A stretch of 64,000 bases of DNA, taken from assembly GCF_043641665.1 (NCBI RefSeq), contig NC_092182.1, positions 27,041,320 to 27,105,319 of the forward strand, in the 5' to 3' direction. The stretch comes from Enoplosus armatus (Eukaryota > Chordata > Actinopteri > Centrarchiformes > Enoplosidae). The notes beneath the pieces are model-generated. The model was not told the origin of the DNA. It made no database searches and saw nothing but the letters and a program-made list of their open reading frames with translations. Below are positions 1-12,281 of this stretch, piece by piece; within the stretch, counting starts at the first letter, position 1, and every line of letters starts with the position of its first letter. Made by a program: the position numbers and the translations under genes.

Positions 1-2265
1 ACGTGACAATATTTACTTTTGGTTTCTCCTGAAAACACTGGTTAGCAGAGATAGTAATCCTGAGCTTTTAGGATCTCCACATTCTTGGATGTGTTTGTTA
101 AAAGCTTCAGGATCACTCACTCACTTACTGTACATGAAGTGTGTTGTTCTCAAGTAATCAGGTTTCCAGGATGTTGGGTTTGCCTTCTGTGGCTTCCCTC
201 TGATTCACTTTACAGCAGGACACACTGAGGTTCAGAGTTTGTGTTGCTGAGTCCATTACGGCTGTTTGTTGTCAACACGTTAGGCTTAATATGAGATATG
301 ATTTGTATGTGGCAGTGATGCTGGGGGATAATGGTAGGGTTTGATTTAATTTATTACATTTATTTTCAGTTTATGCAGCAGAATTAATACAAAATCCTCC
401 AAATATCCCAGTTTATTAAATGTATTGACACTTAAGTCCAATACTCGGCCAACAGGCAGCGATGACTGGATGGGTCTGGGTTTAACAAATCAGACATTCA
501 CTTGATTGTGAGAGCTGATTTCCATGTTGACTTGGTTACATAACCACTGTTGAGACTGCCTCCTTTCTCTTCACCTGGTCTGTGCTGGTTTAGAGGCTAG
601 TTTGAGTAAAATACTTGCTTGTTTTGTTTGTACAGTAACAGAGTAACGCATCACTTCCTTCCTCTGTAGGGTTTGTAATAAGCTGTTATGGCACACAGCT
701 TTTACATGGAGGAAACGGAGACTTCCACTTTCGTCCTCTGCTGTGGGAGTGCTGTTCCAGAATACATTCTTGGATTGAGCTTGTTTTTGTCCAGGCAGAC
801 AGGGACTTGGCCTGGATCCCATCCTGGCTTTGCTTCCTGGGAGAATATAGTAAAGATGGAATATCCCCCACATCTGATAGTAAATTCAGTGGCTGCCATT
901 ATTACTTAAGCATAACAAAAATGTGATCTTGTGGTTCCTCCTCTGTCTTACTGAATAAGCCCGGCCTGTTGGGACAGGTCTCAGTCAGCCTCTAAGACTG
1001 CATGCTGTAGATTTAGAGAACACAAGGCAGCAAATGGTGGAGTTTCTTTTAGCACATCTCTCCAGGACACAAGTGTATGTCCAGATTTCACCGTAGGGGG
1101 GTTTAAAGGTCGGGGGCAGCCAGGAGGAAGGGGTTTATTGGCACTCCAGGGCTTGGATGAACATATATATATATTTTTTTCTTTCGCTTATCAGACAAAC
1201 TTTGTGAAAGTCAAATACACAAATAGTACTTTTTTAAACTCTTGGGCTGAGATGGGCTAATTCATAACGGTGTTTCTTCCCTCGTTCACTTTATACATTT
1301 ATACAAATGTATAAAATGCATGGAAGTATGTGACACTGTCTTTTTCAAACTGAGTCCCGCCCACTTCAAACTAAAAGTGAGAAAAAGAAAAATGCATAAA
1401 TCCCTCGAGTAAAAGACGATCACCACTCACGGCAGATTAAAACATGCTTCAGGGAATGATGTAAAATATTTAGTGTTGGGGGGAAAAAAAAGAGCCGTTT
1501 GAATGAATATGACTCATGCTGGCGTACATAATAGAATAAGCCTGACTTCATATTATTATCTGAATGAGTGTGACTCAGTGGGCTTGTTCCAGCACGCCAC
1601 AGCAGCAGTCGACTTCCATCTGAATGGCAGCGAGGAAATGAAGAGCCAGTAGTCAACCAGGGGCACTTGTTCCGCAGGGGTTAGTCCTATAGTTGCCAGG
1701 GGTTACGTGGGAAGATTGTGGAGAAGCTCAACTACATATGATTAAAAAAATTATAATTTGATTTTTAAAAGTGGTGAATAAACAACGGAAATGGCTAAAA
1801 GGTTGAAGCGTCCGCCTTGTGCCACTCCAAGTGACTTAAACATTGACACTTCAGTTCCATGAAATATTGAAACAAGGTCCACTTTTGTATAATTAATAGT
1901 GTTAAATATAAATAAAAAAAATCAGTTTCAAACCAATTTAAAAAGAGTGGCGTCGATGGAAGATATAAAACTATCCAATAAACGGATTCAACAGAAAAGA
2001 CTCGATAATGGAACGAGTAAAGGGAGAGTGAATTTAAATAGAAAGAAGCCAGTAAATGTCAGAAAGCAAACACACAGGAGTCTCCTTCAGCCCACCTTGT
2101 TGCTAAGAGCAATCACAGTAAAATGGCCGCCCTTGTTTGAAGCCCTTGTGCAGTCACAGTGGGGCCGTCCCTCCCCTCCTTCTAGTCATATAGGCTACTT
2201 TTTAAAGGGAGAAGCAGAGAGGATTACCTTCAAACACTCGTCGTTAACTTTGCCAAGTATTTGAG

Positions 2266-2266
<1 letters not shown>

Positions 2267-2350
<84 letters not shown>
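2267..2350. repeat. (AC)n microsatellite
   Basis: Uninterrupted AC dinucleotide run of about 84 bases, likely highly polymorphic in length. Confidence 0.98.
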
Positions 2351-2353
<3 letters not shown>

Positions 2354-3225
2354 GCACGGAGGCCCCGGGCGGGCTTAGCCACCAGCTAACCCTTCAAGTT
2401 AAGACCCCGTTACAAGACTCAGATGGAAGTAATTATGAGGGGAACTCATGATGTCAACAGAACTCAGTCTGTGAGTTTGAGAGTAAACTGGGATGCTGTG
2501 GGACGCTCAGGCATGTTTCCAATGTGATTTGTGGTCAGCTTTTGTTCTCAGTAAATGGAAGGTTTCATTGAAAGCCCACACTGCTCTGCTCTCTGGTATC
2601 TTCAGTCGCCTTTTCGCTGCTGTGTGCGTCCGCCTTACTGTCTGCATGTGATCAATTTAGTTATCAATCAGCAGTTGAAAGTGACTTGAGATCAAGTGTG
2701 AAGACATGAAGGTATTCACCAGTTAATTTGACCCTTTTATTGGCGTTTAATCTCCATGTGGCCCTTTCTTTGAGAACCGGTGTTTGCTGGTGCACTCTGA
2801 TCCTCACTCTTTGTAGAAAACATGGAGAACTTTGAAAACAACTACAGCAGATTGGTGAGAATGGCATTAAAAATCTGGCATATTTGAAGTGTGTGTGTGT
2901 GTGTGTGTGTATTTCGGTGTGGATGAAAAACTTTAAAGCTTTTGAAAGAGCTGCCCTGCAAGTTTAGGACCTGTTGAGCTTTTCTCACCTCGTTTTACCT
3001 CCCCATCCCTCTGTTTAGTGGAGCCCTAATGCTGATTAAGTGTGTGTGTTGAACACATTCAACAGCCCTGTGTTTTAATCCCATTCACGCTGCTTACCGA
3101 GCAAATGGTCAATGAAATTAAGTGTGCTAATGTGATTAAAGGAGGTTGATGTGTCTTCATTATGTTAAGCTGTGATTAGAGGACAGTGGCTGGGCCAGCT
3201 ATAAGGACGTCCCCTCATTCATGTC

Positions 3226-3500
3226 GGGCTGCAACTAACGATTATTTTCATTATTGGTTTATCAGCCAGCAATTTCTTTCTTTTTTTAATTTTTTTATTA
3301 AATGAATCGTTAGTGATTATAAAAAAAAAAAAAAAAAAAAGCCAGCGTGGAAACTGGAACAATATGATATTTACTGCGATTATGTGTTTTATGTAATTGT
3401 AAACTGAATATTTTTGGACAAAACGAGACATTTGTAGAACTCTCAATTCTATAAAATGTCAAAAAATAGCTCTAAAATTTTAATATAGATGAACTGATAG
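3226..3500 (+). repeat. Dispersed GCTGCAACTAACGATTA repeat (MITE-like)
   Basis: Begins with the sequence gggctgcaactaacgatta and contains an ataaaatgtcaaaaaatag segment. Related copies occur at about 21,991, 26,542, 33,640 (end only), 45,062, 55,530 and 59,163. The ends are rich in TAATCGATTA-type palindromes, as in a short non-autonomous inverted-repeat element widespread in fish. An A-tract of about 18 bases is embedded. Confidence 0.7.
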
Positions 3501-3819
3501 TGAATTAGTTTCAGAGTTGTGTCAGTGCTCATCTGTTCATATTTATCTGCATGGAGGGCTTTCTGGGTCGTCTTGTAATATACAGGTTTAGCTTTGTTAG
3601 GATTTCCTGTCGGCTACCAGGCAGTTGGAGTGGTTAATGAGTGTTTTTCTGATCCTATCTCTGAACGGTTCATCCAGGGGAGGGGCTTTTCTCTGATGGC
3701 TGGTTACCTGCCGTAACGGCTGGTGGAGCACATGGACTTGGACTGTTATTTGGTGGAGAAATTCCTCCTTTCTGTTGATCCATGCTGTCGGCCGGACTGT
3801 TTGTCATCCTGTCCCCCAC

Positions 3820-4035
3820 TTTTGTCCAAACTGAAATATCTCAGCCGTTGGTTTTACAGACAGTCAGGGTCCCCAGAGGATGAATCCCTTTGACTTTTCT
3901 TCTCACGACACCATGAAGTTTTGATTTTGTTTTTTGTGAAATATCTCAACAGCTGTTAAATGGATTTCCGTGACATTTAAAGCCGATATTCACGGTGCCC
4001 GGAGGATGAATCTGAATGATTTTGGTGATCCCTCT
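3820..4035 (+). repeat. Dispersed 'gaaatatctcaac...gaggatgaat' repeat
   Basis: Contains the phrases ctgaaatatctcagc, agaggatgaat and ggtgatccctctgac. The same phrases recur in the 32,830-33,240 repeat and in fragments near 36,375 and 63,880. The repeat ends about 30 bases before the sdc4 exon 2 splice acceptor. Confidence 0.65.
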
Positions 4036-4067
4036 GACCCCCATGTCTGTCTCTGGTGTCCCAGCAG

Positions 4068-6128
4068 GTGAGGGAGACGGAGACATGGATGCCCATGAAG
4101 ACCACACAGACGGCCGTCATGTCAACAGACCACGCCGACCTGGAGTCATCGGGAGACTCCCTGAACGGCTCGGACTTCGGCTTCACAGACGACGATGAAG
4201 ACGACGACGAAGACGACGAAGAGGATTACTTCATCGACCCCATGTACGATGATGAGGATGACGATGAGGACGAGTACGATGAGTTCTCTGGATCTGGTGA
4301 CGGAGGTCGGTCTTTACAAATACTTCATTTGAAACCTACCTACTTAATTCAGTTTCTCTTCTCGAGGTTATGGACGTATTCTTTAAGATTATTAAATGAA
4401 GAATCTGCTTCTTCCCACAGCAACAACTGTGTCACCTGGAAGAGAGACATCAGCTAAGGTGAGACATTTCTAGATTGAAGCTAAATATGTATGTTCATTC
4501 GCTGGACTGCTTTTCTAATTGTTGTGTAATTCAGGTCTTAAGTGTTTCAAATGTCTCCTCTTCCATTCATCTACAAAGGAGATCATCTTGAAAGCAAATC
4601 ATAGCTTTTACCAATATTCACTTCTCCTGTAATGATTAATAATTCTGCTTGTTTTACGATATTATGGACCTGTTTGTAGACTAAATCAAAATCATTTACG
4701 TAAACGTGTGAAGCTCAGGGTTCCTCTATATCTCTGTTTAGAGATCGCAGGATGGTGTTTTTAAATCTCTGTCTTCGTCCTCAGCCTGATGTGAACGACA
4801 ACAAGATCCCAGAGTTGGAGGGCCCGGTGCTGCCGACCATCAACGAGGTGGACATCGTCCAGAACAGTAATGAAATCCCCCTGCAGAGGAACGAGGCCGA
4901 GTCCGGCGAGGAGCACCCGTCCAACGTCCTCATGTCCCACGCCAGCGATGACAGCATCTTCAACAAGACAGAGGTCCTCGCAGGTCAGTACGCGTCCTCA
5001 ATGAAAGTGTTGTCAGTGTCTTCATTGTGAATCATCTAAACTTGTTTTGTTTTTAAAGTAACAGGATTGGTGGAGGTTTGTAGTTTTGTTTTTAATATGA
5101 ATCTTTTAGAGGACATCTGCCCTCTAAGTCAGAGTGCACAAATAAAAACAAAAAAAGCTGCTCTTCGGGCTGAAAAATATCTCAAGTTTGAAAGGAAAAC
5201 GTAAATATTATTCTTCAAACCAGACAAAAGTCCCTGTAGGACGAGGAGAAGATTATAGGCCGTATCTTGTTTACATTTCTGACGAAAACGGCAGCATCAA
5301 TAAAAGAGGAATTCAGAAAAAGAACCATGACACGTTGGATGATTGGACTTGTTGTGCTGCTCCGTCCTCTTACAACCAACAGGTTTTTGATTATAGACTA
5401 GAAATGTGAACCACCTGGACAGCCTCAAATCTTCATGGGGGGAGAGTATGACTTCAAACCCAAAGTTAATAGTTATATTGTATTATAACTATAATACTTA
5501 TAATCAGAATCAGAAACTGTTTATTGCCAAGTAACATACATTACAAGGAATTTGCTGTGGTCTGAAGGTGCTATTGTTTTGATAACAAATAAGTAGAATA
5601 TAAAAGGTAAAATAAGAATAAGAATAAAAATAAGATAAGATAATACTCTTTTAATTAGGGTTCATCTGGGTTTATTGGCCCTGATCAGTCCTTCTATTAT
5701 TTGATATCTGCCAATCCAGAGTCCAGTACGATACTTATATTGACCCAAATGACACAGCTGACGTTACGACGTGTAAACGAGATAAGATGGAACTTAAGTA
5801 CACGTTATATAATAACGATAATTACATACATCGTAGCAGCAGAAGATATACGGCTGGGATCATTTTCTCATGTCTGAATCACTGATGGCCAGTACGAGCT
5901 TCCTCGGAGGACTGAGAAGGTTGCATCCTCATCCTCCTCTTAAAAAGTCTAACCTGTCTCTCTTCGTCTCTTCCAGCTCTGATTGCGGGCGGCGCCGTCG
6001 GCTTGATGTTCGCCGTCCTCCTCATCCTCCTCCTCATCTACCGCATGAAGAAGAAGGACGAGGGCAGCTACGATTTGGGGAAGAAGCCCATCTACAAGAA
6101 GGCCCCCACCACAGAGATCTACGCATAG
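4068..6128 (+). CDS. sdc4: Syndecan-4, 3' four coding exons (5' partial)
   Basis: Transmembrane heparan-sulfate proteoglycan of focal adhesions and a growth-factor co-receptor. Exons: 4068-4305, 4421-4458, 4785-4983 and 5977-6128, all with AG acceptors and GT donors and compatible phases. They encode 208 residues after the missing signal-peptide exon; human SDC4 is 198 in total. Visible in order: VRETET near the mature N-terminus; a long Asp/Glu tract ending in the glycosaminoglycan attachment motif EFSGSGD; a FNKTEVLA juxtamembrane segment with one N-glycosylation site; a GGAVG-containing transmembrane helix; C1 region [12 protein letters not shown]; the V region [10 protein letters not shown], which is diagnostic for syndecan-4 (PIP2 and PKC-alpha binding); and a C2 tail. 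The tail reads EIYA instead of the family's EFYA. The acidic tract is longer than in mammals. Identification is firm; the exact first base of exon 2 could be 4065 or 4068. Confidence 0.95.
5505..5640 (+). repeat. Retroelement-tail-like repeat in sdc4 intron 4
   Basis: The phrase aatcagaatcagaaactgtttattgccaa followed by ttacaaggaatttgctgtgg resembles a very common fish retroelement 3' tail, from memory. It ends in an A-rich stretch of aataag and aataaaa units. No second copy was seen in this window, so the assignment rests on recognition only. Confidence 0.5.
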
Positions 6129-6161
6129 ACCCTGACCCCCCCTCCTCCTCCTCCTCCCCCC

Positions 6162-6192
<31 letters not shown>

Positions 6193-6875
6193 CTCACTCC
6201 CTTCACCCTTAAAAACCCAATCAGTGCCTCATCATCATCATACCTCCTCCTCCTCACTTTTCTTCCGCTGAGTGACGCTCGATGACAAATCAGGAGAGAA
6301 GCCCCGACAACACAATCGATTGACTGACTCCTCCTACCTGATGTATACTAATATTATTGGTGCTCTCTTAACCAATCAGAGGCTTTGTTGGTCCGCTTGT
6401 CTCTCCCTTTTGGTTTTGTCAAACAAGGAAAAGGAGCAACAGGAGTGGACTATTTCAGCTGCGGTACACGGTGATCTTTTTTTTTTGTTTTTATTATTTT
6501 GTCCCCATGTCAAGAGAAAAAACAACAGAACTAACAAACGGAGGACTTGGAGAACGTTTAGCTCCTCTTCCTCATCGCCTCCCTTCCTGTCTACTTTTCC
6601 CACCTTCCAGTTAAAAACACTAACACTGTGCAATGATGTTTGTCTCGGTATGGTACACATTAACAGTCCAGTTATTTATTCCCCCGCTCTGTTATCCTCC
6701 TCGTCTTCCTCTGAACCTGTTTTCTTGGACTGCAGCTTCTCACGTTAATGTAGCAAATGACTTTTATGTGAACATTTTTATTAGATTTTTTTTAAACAAC
6801 AACTTGTAATGCAGAGAGAGATTTCCAAAAGAGTCCGTTTTTTCCTATTAAAGATCCCGTCATGATGGGAAAGAA
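6129..6875 (+). other. sdc4: sdc4 3' UTR (minimal)
   Basis: Follows the sdc4 TAG. It starts with C-rich and (CA)n sequence and contains tctcctcc-type pyrimidine runs. An ATTAAA signal at 6847-6852 could end the transcript; an AATAAA at 9648-9653 followed by T/GT-rich sequence could end a longer form. Open frames inside it are low-complexity and not coding. Confidence 0.55.
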
Positions 6876-7268
6876 TTGAGTTCATGTTGTTTTCAAATTA
6901 ATTTGGATTTGAAACAGTATCCGTTACTGGAACACTGTGTAGTTCAATGCTCCGTCATCCGTTAGAATTGTTATAATTACAATATTTGTTCACTTTTATC
7001 CTCACAGTGGATAAAAGTATTTGCAAATCATCATTTCTGCTGATTTTCACCTGAGCGTGCACTGGGAGATGATTCAGTTCATCTTCTGTTCGTTTTCAGA
7101 CGCAGCAGAGTTCCTTAAAATGACCTTAAAATACTTTTTTTCTTTAAACCTTCTGGTATGTTTTGTATCTCCTTCTGTGGGGAAAGTCCCATCAGTCTGG
7201 CACGTAGCGCCAGATAAGTAAGCTAAACTAATCCGGAAGAGGAATTTGCAAATACTGTATGACCCAGG

Positions 7269-7269
<1 letters not shown>

Positions 7270-7326
<57 letters not shown>
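7270..7326. repeat. (CA)n microsatellite
   Basis: Pure CA run of about 57 bases; a second CA run lies at 7503-7533. Confidence 0.97.
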
Positions 7327-7329
<3 letters not shown>

Positions 7330-7499
7330 TGCATTGCAAAGTGTTGTCCTTTGCTGCCTGTTTGGAGAGCACTTCAAAAGCCTGGATGTTTTACCACTAT
7401 AATAATTACCGCTGTGCCTCCAGGGTTTGTAATTCTGTTATTATGGTGAACTCGACTGGAGTCCAACAACATGCTCCTACAGGGTGACACACCTACATT

Positions 7500-7535
<36 letters not shown>

Positions 7536-7608
7536 CTCAGTCGTGTGTGATGGGAGCAAAGATTCAACACCATGACGACTGTAGTCACATGTCACATTCA
7601 AGCTTGAA

Positions 7609-8172
7609 GGAAAAGTTTGACATTTAGGGAAATATGCTGACATGAGAGGATTGACGCCACTGTGTTAAATATAAAGCTACAGCCTGCCGATTGTTAGCTT
7701 AGCTTAGCCTAAAGACTGGAAACGGAGGGAAACCGCTAGCCTGGCTATATCCAATACATTTGGGTTTAATTACATTGGACTTGGCTGATATGATGAGTTG
7801 TCCACGTTTTTTGGATTTCAGGAACTTCCCTTTGATAAAGCGCCATGTCGGATGTATCCAAACTTGAGAAATTGAGGTTCCCGGTCGTCATTACAACTTG
7901 GAAGTTGACATGAACGCTATTTGCAAGTCGTAACCTTAATCCCCTTTTTAAAATGGAGAATTTTTATTTTTACACTTCTGTCTGTACAGATTTAACAAAA
8001 GACACAACGTGTTAATGAGTGAACTTTGGACAGAGCCTGGCTAGCCGTTTCCCCCTGCTTCTAGTCTTTGTGCTAAGCTAAGCTAGCCTAGCTGCAATTT
8101 GCCGTGAGATATGAGAGTGGTGTGGATCGTGAGAAAGTAAATACGTGTATTTCTAAATTGTTGAACTATTCC
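7609..8172 (+). repeat. MITE-like element, 'agcttagcttagc' family
   Basis: The ends form imperfect terminal inverted repeats: ggaaaagtttgacattt at the left, and the complement of the right end reads ggaatagttcaacaattt. Internal hallmarks are gttagcttagcttagcctaaagactggaaac and ccgctagcctggct near the left, and aagctaagctagcctagct near the right. About 560 bases with no coding capacity. A related copy lies at 14,880-15,655. Confidence 0.75.
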
Positions 8173-10074
8173 TTTGCTTCCTTACTGTTCTGTGAAGCTT
8201 ATCACTTCATGCCTGACCATTGAGGTGCACACATACTTATTTCTTCACTTGTAAAAACGTTTATATTCATGCATCCAGTAAATGTTGTGATTATTTTGTC
8301 CAATGAAAAGAAATTTTAAGCTCTGTGATCGGAGAAACTGGTAGTTTTGGTACTTTCTGTTGTGTTTTTTTTTCATGGGGTTGATGCTTTCTCAATAAGC
8401 TACACCGACAGTTTGTTGTTAGTTTTATATTTTCATTATGGGGTCTACGAGCACTCACTGAAGCCATGATGAACAGGTTTGATGCTCACATTTCATAGCT
8501 GAAGACAGCAGCACACAGACTGGTCTACCAAGGATTTGTATATAGTCATTAGATTAGAAGAAAAAAAAAAACAGAAAAAAAAAATTAAGTTGGTACTTAG
8601 CCACATCCTGGCAACAAAAAATATCTACCAAATATTTAAATGCCAAATTGTTTTCCTGTTTTATTTTTGGTTGTTTTCCCCGCAGTAACGTTCATGTGAT
8701 TTACTGTAAATGAGAAAACTGTTTTGATACTACCAATGCTGATACTAACTCGCCTCCTCTCATTGTTCTCCAGTGGGGTTTTTTTTTGTTTGTTTTTTTT
8801 CCTCCAGTAGATCAACTTGATCCCTTTTTTTTATTTTGTATTAATTTAACTGTCAAATTATTTTATTGCCTTCTTTCAGGTTGGGGTTGTTCCCCCTTTT
8901 TAAGCTGTTGTATATGTGATTTTAAAAGTTTTATATACACTAGTTTGAGATTTTCAGAGGCAAATAGTTTTGAAACTTTTTATTTTGTAAGAGTTTCTAT
9001 TATCTTTTAGACTTTTTTGTTTTTGCTTTTGTATTTATGTTTTTGTTTTTGTTTGTAGAAGGATTGCTTATGTGGTTGGTGTTCATCTCGTTGTTCAGGG
9101 GATGTTGTGCTGATGAGCCATGTTGTCAGGAGCAGGCCTGGGTTGATTACGACTTTGAACCGTTTCAGTTTTTGGAAAAATACAACAACTTTTCATTGTA
9201 GCCAAAATGGAGCATGAAAATTTTGGAAATTCAAGGTCCCTGCCCACACGAGGTGCCGCCAGTCGTAGATACATCCCGACACTGGTTCAAGGCCTTTTAC
9301 CTCCCCAGAAACAAAAACATTTAATCAAGAAAACACTGATACTTGTTTCATTAAGTGTCAACAAGAATCAGCCGGCCTCAACCTCAGACAGAGGAGGAAC
9401 TCATTTCACTGTCTTCTCTGAGGGAGTTAAATATTATCCAGGTCAGCCGTCTCTGACAGGATGAGCCGACCTCTGAAACTAGAAAAGCATTTCAAGTGGT
9501 AATCAGCTCCAGGTCTGGTCAGTCAGCATGGGAGAGAAACGTATGTTCTGCTGCTTAATGTCACAAACACCACATGTGAATCACCAATGGAGTGGAGAAG
9601 CCAATGAATCATTGGTTTCTGCATGCAGATTCTGATTTATTATTGGAAATAAAGCTATTTTTATGCACATTAACATTTTAAAACACTGTCTTTGTTCTTA
9701 TATGCTGTTTCCGGAGTGAGAAGGTCACGTGGAAGGACACCTGAGACTCGGTGTCTCTTGATCACCTGACTTATTAAAAGAAAAAAGATGATTTGGAGCA
9801 ATTAAATAAATTGCAATTGGAATGGCGGAGTCCGTCACTAACAATGGCAACTACTGCATTGGGAGGTAATTATACATTTAATGGCTAAAGAATGCAGAGC
9901 TTAAATAATATCAAAAAAATATGTTTGATTTCATAAAAAAGTATTATAACTTTAATGTCAATGCTCAGTAGCATTATTAGAGGTAATAAATGCTGTTTTA
10001 TCTTTTCAAAATGTTGTACGGTGTTAATGATTGCTTATCAATTCCAGTATCACAATCAGATCTTTTTCTTCTGT

Positions 10075-10320
10075 AAGAGTAGTAAGACCACAGTACAGAA
10101 ATACTCTGTTACAAGTAAAAGTCCTGCATTCAACCAAAATATACTCCGTATCAGAAATGAATGTTACTTTAATACTGCAGCTGGTAGACGTACTGCTGGC
10201 TGGTTTAATCTATAATAATACATCAAAATGTATTTTTTAATTATATTTTGTAACCAGTAACTTGGAGTAAAAGTATAAAGTAGCAAAAAATGGAGATTTT
10301 AAGTACCTTCACAGTAAAAT
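10075..10320 (-). repeat. Fragment of hAT-like 'CAGTGGTGGAA' MITE
   Basis: Contains tgttacaagtaaaagtcctgcattcaa and a later taacttggagtaaaagtataaagtagc, phrases shared with the other copies of this family in the window. Both terminal repeats are degraded. Confidence 0.6.
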
Positions 10321-10939
10321 TGTGAATGCACTTAGTCTCCAGCAGTGTCCCGCAGTACTGTGCTGCATGAGAGCCAGCGTATGAAACCACATCGTGACTT
10401 TCCCAGCCCTTTGACGACATTCCAGGTGTCAGATTTCGTCCATTGTCCCTCGTGCCCGGGACTCACCTGTGCCTTTTTGTCTGCCGTTTGCTGTCACGGA
10501 CACAAAGGAAGGACAGGAGACGAACTGCAGCAGAAGTCCGATGTGATGAAAGAAGAAACGGTTAAAAAAAAAACAACTATAACTTATAAATGTGGAGAGT
10601 TTCAGGAAAGAAAAGGATCTTTAGTTGAGGTGCACAAAGCTTGGAGGGTGTTGATTTCAACTTATCAAAGCAGTTTTGGGTTACATACAATATGACACGC
10701 TCCAGTTTCATGAGAAAGACACTGAATCGCTGCCAGTTTCAGGGTCGCTGACCTATGACCTCTCTGCACAACAGGAGAATTTGTCCTAAAAGGGAAAAAG
10801 ATCACAACAAAGATGAAATCAACCTTCTGACTAAATAAACACCTCCTGTGAAAAAAGAAATCTCTTAGAGGACGGCCTCCTGTATGGATTAGTCTATAAC
10901 TTTAAAGCAGCGATTGAAATACATAGTGAAGCCCTGGTT

Positions 10940-10943
<4 letters not shown>

Positions 10944-10991
<48 letters not shown>
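10944..10991. repeat. (TG)n microsatellite
   Basis: Pure TG run of about 48 bases; a shorter CA run follows at 11143-11164. Confidence 0.97.
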
Positions 10992-11173
10992 GTTGACATT
11001 CATACAGAGACAAGCTGCTGCCTGTCGGCCTCTGAGCTGCAGGGAAAAACACTCGCAGGCGACGCCAAACACTGACGAATACGAACACACACAAGTTCCA
11101 GCACAAACACATATTCAAACGTCACCTTTTACTCCCATTTCACACACACACACACACACACACAGGTTCAATC

Positions 11174-11330
11174 CAGTGGTGTACATGGAGTACATTTACT
11201 CAAGTTACTGTACTTATAATTTTCTACTCCACTTCATTTATCTGACAGTAATTACTTTTCAGATCAAGGTTATATCCAATAATCTTAAAGTATTCATTGT
11301 TGGGGAATAACTACGCGACAGTATATAAAC
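11174..11330 (+). repeat. 5' fragment of hAT-like 'CAGTGGTGGAA' MITE
   Basis: Starts cagtggtgtacatggagtacatttactcaagt and continues with ctactccacttcatttatctgacag, the conserved left half of this family. The right half is missing. Confidence 0.7.
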
Positions 11331-11710
11331 TAGCTAAAATAACATTGAGCTACAACATGAACATTAACTTTGCAATGAATTTGCAGTTTGTTCAGGTAGA
11401 AACAAGCACAGACGAAGGTTAAAGTGCAGTTTTGAAGTTCTCAAACACCTTTTTAAACTGGAGTTCCTTGCTTCCCTTTCATCCGGCTCCTCCTGGGTAC
11501 GTACGCTCTGCTGCTGCTGGATGCTGAGCAGCTTCAGTGTAGCTGCGTCCCTTCAGGCCTCCTCAGCAGCTGCTGCTCAGAGATACAGTGTGCTTATTCA
11601 TGTGTGTGCATACATGTAATAACTGCATTATTAATCACATAATTACATCATAACATATAGTCATCCTTTCTCATCTGGGTTTGTTTTGACAATCTTTGGC
11701 TTATACATGT

Positions 11711-11818
11711 GCCCACACACACCCACACACACACACACACACACAGGATGTGTGTGTGGGTGTGTGTGGGTGTGTGTGGGTGTGTGTGTGTGTGTGTGTG
11801 GGTGTGTATGGGTGTGTG

Positions 11819-11871
<53 letters not shown>

Positions 11872-11907
11872 GTGTGTGTGTGTGTGTGTGGGTGTGTGTG
11901 TGTCTCT
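11711..11907. repeat. Compound CA/GT microsatellite
   Basis: A CA tract (to about 11,746) is followed after aggatg by a GT tract with scattered GGGT and GCGT interruptions. The two arms are reverse complementary and could form a large hairpin. Open frames on both strands here are repeat translations. Confidence 0.95.
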
Positions 11908-12021
11908 CTGAACATTTATGGGAATTTCCAAAACGTGTTGCACCAGGCAGAATGTTTTCTCTATGAGGTCTTCCATCGTTTGTCTTTTACCCTCTGAGCA
12001 TCTCAAAGAACATTTCAACAT

Positions 12022-12112
12022 CTCTCTGTCTCTCTCTCTGTCTCTGTCTCTGTCTCTGTGTCTGTCTTTGTCTCCGTCTGTCTCTCTCTCTGTCTCTCTC
12101 TCTGTCTCTGTC

Positions 12113-12145
<33 letters not shown>

Positions 12146-12281
12146 CTCTCTCTGTCTCTCTCTCTGTCTCTGTCTGTCTCTCTCTCTGCCTCTCTCTCTG
12201 CCTCTGTCTCTGTCTCTGTCTGTCTCTCTCTCTGTCTCTGTCTGTCTCTCTCTGTCTCTCTCTCTGTCTCTGCTCTGTCTC
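12022..12281. repeat. TCTG/TCTC pyrimidine-purine satellite
   Basis: About 260 bases made only of tctg, tctc and cctc units: a homopurine-homopyrimidine tract. It is open in several frames on both strands because no stop codon can be built from these units; this is not coding evidence. Confidence 0.95.

Larger units (their letters stand above)
1..4067. other. 5' flank or intron 1 of sdc4, no coding exon found
   Basis: No exon with a start codon, hydrophobic signal peptide and splice donor was found ahead of the first recognisable syndecan exon. The stretch is AT-rich and not CpG-rich, so it looks more like intron than promoter. It holds a long (AC)n tract, a poly-A run near 3,321 and two transposon-like repeats. 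The first sdc4 exon is probably to the left of the window, because syndecan genes usually have a long first intron (family knowledge). Short open frames here look random. Confidence 0.5.

Noticed and set aside
1899..2264. 121-residue + strand open frame
   Set aside because: Composition is lysine/asparagine-rich from AT-rich DNA, no similarity, and it runs into the (AC)n tract.
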